Source of the DNA: Branchiostoma floridae
Taxonomy: Eukaryota; Chordata; Leptocardii; Amphioxiformes; Branchiostomatidae
DNA length: 64,000 bases
Assembly (NCBI RefSeq): GCF_000003815.2
Contig: NC_049986.1
Coordinates: 4,924,556 to 4,988,555, forward strand
Reading direction: 5' to 3'
Notes under the pieces: generated by a model
Seen by the model: only the letters and a program-made list of their open reading frames with translations
What the model was told of the DNA's origin: nothing
Databases searched by the model: none
In this document: one piece after another, positions 12,828-27,200 of the stretch
How positions within the stretch are numbered: position 1 is the stretch's first letter
Layout of the letters: each line of letters begins with the position of its first letter
Program-made: the position numbers and the translations under genes

Positions 12828-12965
12828 AACCTGTACATGTGACCAACTGCATAATGACCACCTGGCCAATGTGACTACTTTTTGGTGGTCCCTTTAAAGT
12901 TCAAGTTTTCCATTGTCACAAGCATTAAGAATCCTGTCTAAAGTGACCTACAGGTGTCATCAGTT
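12828..12965. mobile_element. Decayed copy of the CAGTCAAACCTGT family
   Basis: The segment begins GGTCAAACCTGTACATGTGACC, in which the terminal motif is recognisable, and contains TACTTTTTGGTGGTCCCTTT, the reverse complement of the block seen at 4340–4360. The right terminus is degenerate. Confidence 0.5.
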
Positions 12966-14676
12966 CTGAGTGGTCTTAATGTTTTTGCCTGGCCAGTTCA
13001 GATAGTGGAATCAAAATTCCAGTCGAGAAAATGGCTGAGGACAGAACAGTGTGGAGATCTCGAGTGTTCAAAAGAAAACTGGCACCGTATAAGCGTAGTA
13101 GCAGTTTTAGTGTTGTTCATCTTGGGTCAGTTCTATTGCTTTTGTTTTCTTCTTCACTCACTCATTTCTTCTTAGGCCATGTTAATTTGATTATTTGGAT
13201 GACATCTTGGCATCAATTTTTGGCTGGAATACCATAATGCTTTAGTACAGGTCATAGTCTTGCCAATGGGTGCCATCAAAGGCTTTTTTGGAATTGATGC
13301 AGAGAGGTTTGTTGAGAACATGTTTCCAGGATTTGCCTTTAGAACAAATATCTGGTCAATGCAGGACCTTTCATGCATGACTTTGTCCACTGCAGATTTG
13401 ATGCTGTTGAGTAGAAGGTTTAAGAACACTCTTCCAGGCACAGATAGCAGGACAATTCCTCACCAGTTACAAGTCGTGTCCTCCTTTGGGGGCATTTAAA
13501 CAGTTACAGCTCGTTTCAAGACGGTTTTCAGAAAGACCTGTTCAGTCCGGACAGTGGAAAGACCTGTCCAGTCTGAAAAGAGGGTCTGCATGGTGGTATA
13601 AGTTGTAAGCTACACAATGTGTACAACAATTTTAAAAATCTTACACACATAAATAACAATGACTTACAGTGTGACACGACATACATGTTGTATAGAACTT
13701 AACAAACATTATCTATCATTGTCATTTCTGCGCATATTGAATCAAGGGATGTCACACGTTATTATGTAGTTAAATCTGCTCTTCAAGTCCATTGAGATAC
13801 ATGTACAATGTATATCCTTGTAGATTAGATGACAGCGTTCAATTTAGCGTTAACCGCTGTCTGAATTTAGCATTAGGCATTGCCAGGAACCCCCATGCAG
13901 ACCCTCTTTTGAGACTGGACAGGGTTTTCCACATTATTCCCCTGTCTGGACTGGGAAACCCATTTCCAGGCTGTCAGTACCAGGAAAGCCACCCTACCAA
14001 AGCAGCACCCGTGCCTTTATCTGCTGACCCCCACCTTCTAACCTCTTTTCTCTTACAAACATTCTTACCACTCAAAAAACAACTGGAGACAGCTTTTGAA
14101 AACCATGGAAATGTGTTTACTGGTGATTATCTTATACCTTGCCTTACTTAATAGAGAAAATAGGTATTTGAGAACATGTCTCACTTACAACTATAACATT
14201 GCTTGTTAGTAATATGGTAAACCTTGTCAAATCTCGGAAAACAAGTTTAGAAATTTACAACATTCTCCCCCTGGCCCCTACTGTACAGGGTGTTGAATAA
14301 AACCAATAATGCAATGTACGGATTATATATGTTATCATGGCATACAATCTTGACTGGGCATGGTAGCTCTTGTTTCGGTGCTAAATGTACGTGTATCCTC
14401 TGATAATAATTTCCTATACTAGACAATCTACATGTATATAGTGAGTGGGAAAAAGGAAGAAGCCTATTAAGTAAGTATACAAATGTAGCGATATACATTG
14501 TGTTGTATAAATCTGTACTGTGCTACATATTCTCTGATAGTTACAGTATTCTTTAAAGTCTATATCTGTAAAACAGGAGGGACCTGCTGTAAAATTATAG
14601 TTGTATTTAAAACAGCAGTAGACCCATACATTATGATTTCTATAACTACTTTGAACAATGACTAATGAACAGTTTA

Positions 14677-15164
14677 CAAACAAGAAATCTTTTTAAAAAA
14701 GCTGTGCCTTGCCGCGTATTTTATGTTATTTTGGTAAGTTAGACTAGATTCTACGCTTAAAAATCCCGAGTTCCACATGTCGCCCCCCCCTCATTATCAT
14801 AATTTATGTCAGATGAATTATTGGCACATTAAACAGGTTTTGTAAAACTTTTTGACCCACAATGAATATGCATTATTTTTTATTACAAACTAAGTTCCTT
14901 CTGATGCAATTTGTGATATATATTTATATAAACATGGTGAGTTAAAGCGTAGATTTATTACGCTGGACCACATACAGTAACATGCGTCTAGAAGAGCGTT
15001 TTAATACTCGCCTGGAATGTACCATTGTCTAACTAAGCCATGAATCTCGGCAAGGAAAGAAGGGCCTTTGGAAGGGGCTTTGGAAGGGCTGGGTTAAAAG
15101 GTCCGTCCATTGATCCATGGAAAAAAGCTGGCGTAAAGCCTTGCCTGGCGGCAAGGCAAAAATA
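14677..15164. mobile_element. Internally deleted copy of the element at 55224–56681
   Basis: Both termini and about 480 bp match the longer copy near 55.2–56.7 kb nearly base for base: AAACAAGAAATC left end, GCGGCAAGGCAAAAATA right end. The reading frame present in the longer copy is absent here, the two flanks being joined at GGGCCT. It lies immediately 3' of the PARP2 stop codon, so it may be part of the PARP2 3' UTR. Confidence 0.85.
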
Positions 15165-15215
15165 CTGCAAGTAACTGCTAACACATTTGGTGAATACTCC
15201 AAGTTGCTGGCTACA

Positions 15216-18200
15216 TCACATCTGCATTTTGAAGCCAAATTTCACTTTGACTAAGTAACGCATCTTAATCTGGCTAACATTATAGACGACATATTCATTA
15301 TAGTTGAGAGTGTACCCATTAGGGTTGGTGACTCCTGTATTTGTCCCTTTGCCTAAGGGAACAATCACTCCATCCTCCCTGGAATAAAGAAACAAATTAT
15401 GTGAACATGCTGACCTAGCCTCTGTAATATTTAAAGCAATCATGCTATCTGCTTTTAATTAATAAAGCAAATTTACCGACAGGCCACAATGATAACTGCA
15501 TTCATTAGTAAAAAAAAGTCAACATAGTTAATCTCCAACCAGATCCACGGTGCCTAATGTACATGTATAGTATCAAACTTCTCCGGTGCCCGTTTGACTC
15601 CCTTAGCCGGCTACACTCCTTGGCCAGCTTTGATACTATCTTATGGCACCATAGGATCTGCTTGGAGATTAAACATAGTTACCAGTCACAAATCTTGAAT
15701 GTGTCCTAGATGAGATATAGAGCTAGATACTTACATGACGTGGTAACTGTCAGGATGGGGAGCCATCTTCCCCTTGCCCCACACACTGTGTTTGCCTGTT
15801 GGCAGCTTGTCTGCTTGGTAGTCAGCAGCTAGCAGGTTGTTAGTGTTCCCTAAGGCCACCTGCCATATAGGAGAACACACTAACATGACTAACAGACACA
15901 ATGACACAACCTTGACATGTACATAAAAATGTACATGTTCATGTACAATATCCATGTTCTACATATCTTGTTATACCTTGGCCGCAAGAACGTTTGATAC
16001 AGGTATTCCAGACAGGGTTCTAATTACATGTCAACCACACATTCCAGCTTCCATTGAATAAATTGAAGCACTTAGGTGAGCTGAGTGCTGCATAGTTGAA
16101 AATTGAATAGCAGATTCAGACATTGGAATTAAAGTTACTGTGGCTAAAATTTTTAATAAAAGGACACCAAATTATCTCAACTTCTGTCGCATTTCACACA
16201 GAGTGGGTATATCATAAATGAAATACAACACAATGTATTATGTTGCAATTTACCTGCATTGATGCAGGTACGCTTATCTAATCCCATCGCACAATGACCA
16301 ATGACATTTGTGACCAAAACTTTATACACATATGTTTAAACTACTGTGCCCAATTATTCCCAAATTGACGATTTGTGGCGCTATTACTGTGCATGAAGTC
16401 CCCATTGTAGGCAAATCATGCAATGTACAAATGTACAGTCTGTATGTGACTGGGGCTTTACATAATTTTATTATCAAACTTTTACCTCAGACAGCAGTAC
16501 CAGTCCAGTGTTGTTCTTAGTAGTTGGATAACAGTAGTTGGCACTCTTGGATGACATGTCTGCAAAGTATACTCCTTTCCCAAACTGTAAGGACATCAAA
16601 AGAACATGAAAACTTCAGCTTTAGCCTTATGTGACAGTTCAGTACAGTAGAGAACTGAGTGGCCTGTTGCCTGTAACACCTCATAAACCAAGCTCCTTAC
16701 TTTGAACCTTCAGTGATCACATCCAAAGCTTCCCCTTTTCTAATGAAATCAATGGTAACATGGTTCAAAACGAGAACAGAACGCTATAAAAAAGTTCATT
16801 CCCTATCTTGTAACATTGGTTAATAAGCACAAATACATTGTAGGTATGAAACGTAGTTACAATATATTTCTCTTCGCCAAGAAGAGTATGAGATTGCTTG
16901 ACTTGGGTCTGNNNNNNNNNNNNNNNNNNNNNNNNNNNNNNNNNNNNNNNNNNNNNNNNNNNNNNNNNNNNNNNNNNNNNNNNNNNNNNNNNNNNNNNNN
17001 NNNNNNNNNNNTTGTGGATGGAACTTTGTGATTTTTGGTAGGTGTGTAGCAGTTGTCGAAAGGAATGCCAAGTTTGAAAACGGTTTACCTGGCGTTTTCC
17101 TACGGTACTGCAGCGAGCTTGGTATGTTTTTTGCGGTTTGTTTTTGGCAGCATAAGTCAAAATCTAGCTGGGCGATTTTCACGAAACTTGGTAGGTGTGT
17201 AGCGGTTTTGGAGAGGAAGGTCAAGTGCGAAAATGGTTTACCTGGCTCTTACCTATGGTGCTGTAGCGGGATTTGTATGTAAGTGCGTTTGTCTGTAAGC
17301 AAGATAACTCGAGAACCCTTGAATGGATCCTGATTATATTTGTTAGGTGGATTGGGGTTAGGAAAACGAAGGTCAAGTTCGATAATGGGCACCCTAGTGG
17401 CTGCCTAAGGTACTGCAGCAAAACTTTTAATTTTGGCACTTCGTGTTCTGGACATGCTGTGGTCATGATTTTTGAGTGGTAGATAGCCCTTGAAACAGAG
17501 AGTAAGTGCTGTGAGTTTGGACCCCCTATCGGCTTTTTGGGAACTGCAGGCACCGATTTCCGTTCAAACTTTGGACGAGGATAACTTGAGAACGTGTAAA
17601 CAGATCATCAGGATTTTCGGTATGTAGATAGAATGAGTGATGACTTATACAATGTAATACTAATTATGCAAATTAGTAGCTTATTTGCATAATTAATGAG
17701 GAAAGTTCATAAATCCATGCCAACAGCATATAACTCAAGAAGCTGTGTATGGATTTTCATGATATTTAGTATTTAAGTAGCGGCTGCAGAAAGGAAGGTT
17801 GTGTTCGAAAATAGTTGACGTAGCATTTTCCGTTAGGACGGTAGCAGGCCGAGTGTGTGCGTCCTTTTGTTTGTGGAATGCATAACTCGAGAAGCCTTGA
17901 AAAAATCCTGATGATATTTGGTAGGTGGGTAGGGGTCAGGAAAACGAAGATAAATTATGATAGTGGGCCCCCTAGCGGCTTCCTAAGGTACTGCAGCAAG
18001 ACTTATTAACAGAAATAAACTGTGCTCTATATATCTCATTTTGACCTATATCTATGGACACAGCTGTTATACAGATGGTTTGCTGGAGGACGCCCTTACA
18101 CTGGGGACAAAGTCTAAATTGACAAGCATGAAATTCTGATTGACCAGGGATGCTACCAGGTCATCTGTCAGGTCACAGTCTGGTTTTGGTAATGTTTGTG

Positions 18201-21200
18201 TGCTTGTGAGGAACAATAAGACCTTAAAGTCTTAAATAAAGGCATGATTATTTGGCGAAGAGATGGGTTCGTTGAACTCTAGTTTTTTATTCCATCGTTA
18301 GACATTCCCATTCTAAAGGGAAAGAAAGATAGATGTATCATGATAGCACTGATGGATGTAATAACAAATGGAAGTTGATATTTTTATTGGTAATGTCGCA
18401 GTTAAGCACCACTTTTAAACAAAAAGTGCTATCATCATATATAGCTATAGTAGTTTTAACGAATTGTAGATATGATATATTTTAGAGCTGTATTTGTCTA
18501 AGACGTCTGTTAGTGATTCAGTCCGAGTACAGTCAAACCTGTCTATAGCGGCCACTCAAGGGACTGGTCAAAATTGGCCACTATAGAGAGGTGGCCACTA
18601 TAGAGAATATGCTAATTAATTGACCACAAGCAATAAGTTACACATGGTTCTAGTACCCACTGATCTTTATTCACACAATACAGTACTGTACATGTACTGC
18701 AATGATTTTTACACTATATGTATTAAGAAAACAAAAGCTATAAAAAGTATTAAATGTTCTACAGTTGATATTGTCTGAAGAGACCGGTATCGTCATATTT
18801 CTTTGATCTTTCGTCTTGTATCCTTTGATACTTCGCCGTCCGTGTGTTCCCGCTCGCGTTCACACGTCAGATTTGCCCATTATGCTAATTTGGTACTCAC
18901 AAGAAAAGTCACGTCATTTTAGACTTATCTCTTAATAAATGTAAGAATACAATCCACCATAGTCTGAAGTTCATATAATTTTGTCTTTGTAACAATTTAT
19001 CTAGAAATTTTTGTGATGTAAATTAACCTAAGCTATAGTGTATTAGAACGTAACTTTAACACAATTTACCTCCGTAATATTGGTGTCGTCTATTGACCTT
19101 ATATGACCTCGTTTGTAAGCAGGTATGGGTAGCGCCAGTTTATGAAGTTTTGTTTTGAAAATAAGTCAAAGAGGTTTTCAATCCGGCGTAGGGTGACGAT
19201 ACGGCCGCTGTATATGGCCGAACGCGTGCCGAAACATAGATCAGCGGTCTGCGTGGCCGTAATCGGCAGTGTTTTTGTACCTGCGGGACCGGAAATCGTG
19301 TGGCCGTGGCCGCGTTGGACAGGTGGCCGCTAAGCCTATTTCTTAATCATTACGAATCCAAGGGACCGACAAAAAGTGGCCACTATATAGGCAGGTGGCC
19401 GTTATGCAAAGGTGGCCGCTAATACAGGTTTGACTGTACTGCTTTGTTACATGAACGGTGCAATTCATTTAACTACATGTACATCTAGTTAACTGCTAGA
19501 CTGTCATTTTGAATGTTAGAATCAATAAAAACCCAATCATCATGTTCTATTTAGTCCTTCCTTCTGGCCTTGTTGGGGGCTAAAACAGGCCAAACTTTAG
19601 GGGAAATTTCTATATCATATCCTAATTTATAATGTTATGCAAGACTAGTTCAACTGAATTTGTTCCATTTTCCACACTTTCAGTTCCCTTGTACATACCA
19701 TGTACCCAGTGACGGGAGCTTCAGGAGGTGCTATTCGCAGACCCTGGCTCAGGATGCCCATCCAGTTGGTCAGTCTGGACCCATGCCACAGCAACATTCT
19801 GCAAGCAACATGATGAAAAACAAAACAATCTATAGCAACAATGGACTACAGTTACATGCATGTACATTCTGCAGTCAATATCTATTAGGCTACCAGTATG
19901 TTAAGATTCACAATTCTCTATTCAACATACCGTAGGTGATTAATAGAAGGTACATTTCCACACATAGCTATCAATGCACACTTCTTATAGGGCACACTGA
20001 ATGTAACATCATCTCGCACTCAGAAGTTGTAACATTCTGACATGTACATGTGTGTACATGACTTGTACAATCAGTTTTGTCCCAGGGAAGAAAGGACTAC
20101 TTAATTGTTGGCAGGTGATTGTTACTGGTTGTGTACAAAAACTTTCATTGATACCCAGTGAATTACCAACTTCATCAAAGATGACTGCAACCTAGTTAAA
20201 AGCTGCAATACTTTTGAGGCTCACTTTTCAGTCATCACCATACAAAACTAAATAAAAAAGTACAAGAAGTACAGGTTTACCTGTTCCCAACATCGTTGAA
20301 GCCCTCCGCTTCTCCTGCTCTTTGGACAGCAAAAACATCCTGTACCTCCATGGTGTAGTGGCCATGTGTTTTAGCATGTGTGTTCTGTAAATACTGTTCC
20401 ACAATCTGGGAAGATTTGAACTTGATTAGCATGGGGCACATCTTGATAAAAAACAATGGGCACAGCTTTCACAAATGGATACAAACTCCACACTCGTCCT
20501 GATGCAGAACCGTGTAATTAGCACAACTTTGCCACCAAACGAGTAGATCATAACCAGTTTACATTGTACATCTGAACAATGTCATGCAAATGCAGTTTTG
20601 GTATGAAAGTCATGGAGTGAAAACCCCAGCAACAGAGAATTGCACCTTGCCACACATACACATGTCTATCTTCTATCTATACAAAAGTAAAAACCAATAT
20701 GTAGACAAAGTCATGATAAAAGTGACTATGTTAAAGACTGACATATTGCAGCTACTAACTTATGACAATCTTACATTAAAAACTTCATTCCAAACCTTTA
20801 TTTGTTGTGATATATAGATGCTTAAGGTGTGAGGTAATGCTTTGACTCTGTTGTGGGTGTGTACATTTCACCAATCAACCACAAACTGGACTATTAATAT
20901 TGCAGTGTACATGGGGCAATGACCTTGTGTGATGCTCTGGATACCAAAGGCTCGTCTAGTCTGTGAATAAAAAATGCACAGCTACTACTATAAGTATTAA
21001 CCTTTCAAGTTATTCGTTCGTTTCAAGATCAAACTAAGTTTTGGCCGACATGTTGGATCGTTAGGTTTTATTGCTTGACAGACGATAGGACAATAAGGTG
21101 GTGATTGCTTTTGATTCATAGTTTACTGCATAGTACAAGTCTATCGTTATCAAAAATGTATACCAAGTATTTGCCAGCCTCAAATACATGCATGTATTCA

Positions 21201-24200
21201 TTGATTGCACAAGCCATTGTAACCTCTCTTGACACTGGCGATCCAATGTGGCGGCCAGAAATTTGTTCGATCTCAAAACAAGCAGAATAACTTTAAAAAC
21301 TAGTAAATAATAATAATAATAATGTTTATTTGCAAACTCATGCCCAAGGGCTAATTGCATACAGTCTCAAGAACTAAGAGAAGTAAATAGAGTAATACAT
21401 AAAACTAGTGTCTAATCAACTACGTGATACTATGGATACTATTGTCAGCAGTGGTTAATGAACTGTCCCACGTTCTGTATGATGGTGGGATATTGTGCTT
21501 TTAGTAGAAATATAGTCTTTTGGTAATCACTTAGGTGGTAAAAACTTGGTGAAACAGTGAGAACTGTTTGAAATAATGTTTCTTTCGGTTTCATAGTGGG
21601 TACACTGGCTAATAAAATGTGTTTCATTTTTCCACTGCATTCATTGAGCAATATATACACAATCTCTCATGTACAGGGAGCTGTTTATAGCGGCCCCTTT
21701 CTATCTCTAAAGGATGTGCGCTTGTTCTTATCTTACATATGGCTGATCTTTCATTAAACTCTTTATGATATAGATAATTTTCCATCGCGTATTCGGATTT
21801 TTACCATTTTTTTTAAATCTTATCTTACCGTTATCTAGGGACAGTTGATGAGAAAACATTTGAACATACATATCAGTAAGTCTTCTCTTCAGCAATGTAC
21901 ATATGTTCTTATTGTCTAATGTAGGGTAGTTGGTGTTCCATAAGAAAGAATAGCCTGTATTATCTATTATTTCTTTAACGTGGTGCAGCCAGTTTTTCTT
22001 CTAACTATTTCTCATATTGTATTCCTGACAGAGTCGTGCGTCCTCCAGTAAGGGGTGTGTGGAACTAACTGTCCAGTTGTTTTACTCTTAGCCAGTATTT
22101 TATTACACGTACGGATATACATTGTATCTACATCTGTTGGGAACATCCCAAGCTCTGCCCTGCATGCTTGATTACATGAATTCCTGTGCACACCAAGGAT
22201 GTTTTTATAAAAACGGTTCTGGGTTGTTTCAACAGGACATTTGTCATTTGAGAAATCTTTGCCCCAGATCTCACAGGCATACAACAGTATAGACTTGATA
22301 CATGTATCATAGATTTTAAGTAGGGTCTTTGGGGACAGTAAACACCTAGGAGTTACAATTGCTGCACATCTATTTTATTCATAACTGCATGGACAATGTA
22401 TCCAGAGACTCACACATGTTATTGCCCCACATACACTGCATAGTACACCTTAGTTTGTGTTGTTCAGGTACATTGTAATTGTATATTATAGTTGCCACAG
22501 TTGGTCATTAAAACTTTGATTCATGTACATCATCTTAGTGTTGGAAGAAAGTTTTAGTGTTATATTATGATTACTACCATAACAGTTTGTTTTGGTACGA
22601 CACAGAGATTTAGTGCACAATAACATAATTACACAAATTTTATACAATTCTTGCAACATTACACATTTTTGAGACATTTTGTGGAGCCTGACCTTGTAGT
22701 GAGGATGGGTGTGTTCCATTGGCTCCAGCTTACACTTCAGGGACTGGTACTGTTTGTCAACAGGGTGCTGATCATCATCAGTCTTCCCTTTCAGTAAGGT
22801 CATGGCAACTTCAATGTCATCCAGGGCCTAGAGAAGACCAGCAAGCATTGGTAAAGAGTACTTGCTAGTGCAGAATATGATACACAAACATGCAGTACAT
22901 GTATGACTAGTTCAATCCATTTTTTTTTCTGTCAAGAAAATAAAGATTTTGCTCTCATGACAAAATCTTTTCATTAGTTTCCTACATGACAAATATGTTT
23001 TCTCTTACACATTAGACACACAGTCTAAAAATTTAATCACCAACAGTAAGAATTACAAAAAATTCATCACTTGTGCTTTTAAAGTGATGAAAATACTGTA
23101 AATGCACTTAAGTTCGCGGGGATTTAATTTCGCGGTAGCAGGAAAAAGGACTTTTCGCGGTGGATTTAATTTCGCGGTAACACCATAGACTGCAGTCTAA
23201 TACCATATTAGAAAAATATTCGCGGTGGTTTTAAGTTCGCGGTGATGTGGTCACCGCGAAAACCGCGAACATTAATCCACCGCGAACATTTCTGCATTTA
23301 CAGTATGCTAGATTTGTTTTCGTTAAGGTCTCACTTCGCATTTTTTTTTACAATTTGGGATTTCACTATCATAGCAACATCATCACATCTACTCACTTCC
23401 AGCAATTTGAGCTTGGCTTTCAGCTCTTCATGAGTGCGAATAACAGGAGGCTGGCGCATTCTGGGTAGAAAATAACAAGATGACATGTTACTTCATGGCC
23501 ATGGACCCTTATCTGTGTTGGTAGAAGACATAGTCATAGTGCAATGCTAAACTTGCGTCCACCACAATGGTGTTCACGGATCAAATTTTCAAGGACCACA
23601 GTGACTGTTGCCTTCTTCGGGATCTGGTCCAATTCCTGAAGAAAGCAACAGTGGTCATTGAAAATTTGATCTATGTTTTTTGTGTTGGGAGAAAGTTTAG
23701 CATTGAACTATGAGATGACATGTGAACAGTCAATATGTATAAATTATAGGGAAAGTTAGTAGGTTGAGAATCAAAGGCCTGAGGGAGGGCTATTTCTGGA
23801 CATAAACCTTGAGGAATGACTGCCCACAAGGTTCAATAATTTTTACAAATGACAAACCATTACTGACTTCATAGAGAGTACCAGTCCAAGCAACAAAAAA
23901 AAGGTCAATAATCCGGTTGATATGGTAATTTAAGTATGACATTAGGACCCCAACTGTTAACAGTAAAATGCTGATATTTTCCATTCTGCTAGCCATTAAA
24001 AGGTCATATACTGTATCTCCTGTATTTCCTACCCAAAGTCATGCGGAATGCGTGTGTAGAAGTCATTGCAGGCCTGTACCAGCTTGCTTCCTGATGTCTT
24101 CCCATCCAAGCAGGACTCAATCTGTTTTAGTGCCTTGTATCCCAGTTTGATCTGTTCCTTGGTCAGTTTGCCTACAATGACATATAATGATACATTCATA

Positions 24201-27200
24201 TGTTATGTTAGGCGTATATCTTATGTGTCAGTCATGACTCCAGCAATGGCTGCCTGTGTGTGTGTCTCACAGGTATTGTCTTGTTGCCATCGTTTCTATA
24301 AATTAAATCAAATCAAGGACACCCACAACAGTGATATTGGAAGGTTCAATAAACTGCCAATATCACAAGTATTATTGAAAATGTCTAATGTGCAATGTGT
24401 AAAACTGAATCAAAAGCTATAGCCATGTCCTTCACATTGTACTTATCATGTGCAAATGTATACATACAGAATATGAAACTGTATTCCACATCACCCAAGG
24501 TACCAGCCCGACCACCGTTCGGATCACCCGCCAACCGAAGAAAATTTGGTGTCAAAAAATGGAAACAACACTAAACTCCTCAGGCCGTTGTTTTTTTGTG
24601 TGTTATTTAAGCGTTATATCTTCTCCCAAGACCTTTTGAAAAAAATTTATTTTTATTTTTCTTTTGACCTGTCAGTCCAATTTTTTCTGAAAAAAATTCA
24701 GGAAGCAATCAACAAATAAATTTGGTGTGGCCTAAGGAGAAATGGACGGTTTGCTATGGTTTTGAGTTTGCAATACTGATATGGCCTACCTACTGTCAAT
24801 AATGGAAACCCTGGCGCTGTAACAAGTCGGAAACCACCTATCATACTTAGCGACTCAGGGCATGGGTGCTACAGATGGACAGAACAGTTTCGGCAGGGCT
24901 GGGTTGATCAACAATCAGTGATATAATATTGTATCTATCCTCTGGATAGGTGTCACTCCTTGATAAATACATGTATGTATTCGATGGTCAAAGATCGGGT
25001 CTGTATTCAATTTGGCTTGTTAATATTCAGAAAATTGGGTAGGCGGGAAAAGACAGAAAAAACTTTTCGCTGTGTTTTTGAGTTCGCACTGATGCGTCAC
25101 CATGATAACCACCCACATAAAATCACAGCCAACATTTCAACATTTACAATAACACTTCCTTGGACTGAAACAACTTGACAGTCCATACCCAGTGGTGCTT
25201 TCTTGGTGTCATACTTCATCTCTTTCACTGCATCCTCCATGGTTTGGATATTGCATATGAGCTCAATAAGGCTCTGTAAAACAAAAACGACAGTTCTTGA
25301 AGTGCACTTTTCTAAATAGTAATAAGGTGAAAAGAAATGGATATATGATTATACAAGTTATATATCTATGAGACCACCATAAAATTATACAGTCTTGCCT
25401 CCATTCCAAAGCTATTTGATATTCCTTCCCTTTGATAATACAAAAAACTTAATTTAGCTGGTGAACATGAACAAAAAGGGAATGTACACTAGAAAGGCAA
25501 CATTTTCAACAATGGTATTCCTAATATGTATTCCCCAACCATTACAAAATAAAATCTAGTGCACCTGTACTCTTTCATTCAGCTTGGACTCTAGTTTAAT
25601 CTTCTTCTTTTTTGGACCAGCATCCACAGCATCCTCCTCTTCCTGTTCACAAGTACCACAACATTATACAATGATGTATTGCAGACTTGCTGAACAAAAA
25701 TGCTGCCACATCTAAATTTACATACACATTTCAAAAAGCTTTAAAACATCATCTTTGCAATGCCTAGCAAAATAATGCTGTGTTTGCTGCTGTTGGTATC
25801 CTTCTGTCTCCAAAGAGACTAGGGTCCTGAGAAAATTAGGATCAGTAGGTACCCATTCTTATATTTTTTAGCCGAAGTGATACGAAAAAATGCAGTGTAA
25901 AACTGAAATGCATCAAGCACTAGCTGGTTTTACAACATCATAATCATACATATATACATGGGTATTGTACAAGCACAATAGAATTGGTCAGGTAGCTGGA
26001 AACACAACATTTTTCCTATGCCTAATCTAAAACATGAATTGTGCTTGAATTAAGCTTCAAAACCGCAATTGTGTCACACTACATTGTGTCTTTAAACCAA
26101 GCTTCTAAACAGCAATATAATGACACATGTCCATTGCTACAACACATGTATCTTCTTCTCACAGCATTTGGTAGCTGTGAGCCATTGAAAAGCTCTGTAG
26201 CTTTCTCAAACCTTTAGTACTGTAAATGCATTTAAGTTGACGGTGATTTTAAATTCGCGGTAGCACCATGCTATGTTGTCTCTTACTGCCGTGGAAAAAT
26301 GTTCGCGGTGGTTTCAAGTTCGCGGTAAAACGGCCACCGCGAAAACCGCGAACATTAAACCACCGTGAAAGTTTCTCCACTTACAGTACTACTGCTTACT
26401 GCACAATGCATACATGTAAATGACAAGCCAAAAATCTGACAAACATAAAATAGTCTTTGAAGTTTCTTGGTGCTTACTGTCTGGAAAGTATATTTCTGAG
26501 TGTCTTGTATTTTTGTTATTGTTTCGGTCATAGTCTGTACTGTATAAACTGACTGGTAGTAGTAGTGGTGGTAGACGTACATGTACATGTAGTAGTTATT
26601 GCTTACTGTAGATTGAGTGGGACAAATTAATCAAAGATCTCAATAACCTTTGGGCTGTAGTCCATCTGCAGAAGATCGTACTTCCCAGCAACTTTGCAGA
26701 ACTTCTTACGATTTGCCCATTCATTCTTTGTCTTGTCGAAAAATCTGCGCAAGAAAAAAATCAATTGTAAGGCAAAGTTCTTGTTTCTCATAAGTTTGCG
26801 CATTTAGTAATAAGCAAGAGCCCATAACAATGAAGTCAATGAACAGATGGGCTGATACACAGACACAATGTACAGTACTTAGTATATATACACATTCATT
26901 GTACCAAGAATTTTTAATTGTTCCTCATTTTGACAAGTACACAGTAAAGTGGACATCAGCTTATTAACGTCATGTTCTAAGACTGTTGTCTGCAACCCTT
27001 TCCAGTATGTCAGGTGAGCGGCAACTGCCTCTTGGTCCTGAGGTAGGGTCGCTAACATGCTACATGTATACTATATACACTACTCAGACTTACTTTTTGG
27101 TGAACATTTCCTTGGCTTCATCCAAGTTGAATCCATACTCTATCAAGTTGTTCTGTCCTTTTTTCCCAACTGTGACAAGATAAGAATTCAAATTAATCAC

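Larger units (their letters stand above)
10413..15215. other. 3' flank of the zinc-finger gene and intergenic region to PARP2
   Basis: The zinc-finger and PARP2 genes are convergent here. AATAAA at 11059–11064 is a reasonable polyadenylation signal for the zinc-finger transcript; another lies near 11488. Small transposon relics are listed separately. 13500–14676 shows no recognisable gene or repeat boundary, only short non-conserved frames. Confidence 0.5.

Noticed and set aside
13260-13499. 79-codon frame near the middle of the intergenic region
   Set aside because: No recognisable domain, no splice context and no neighbouring exon support.
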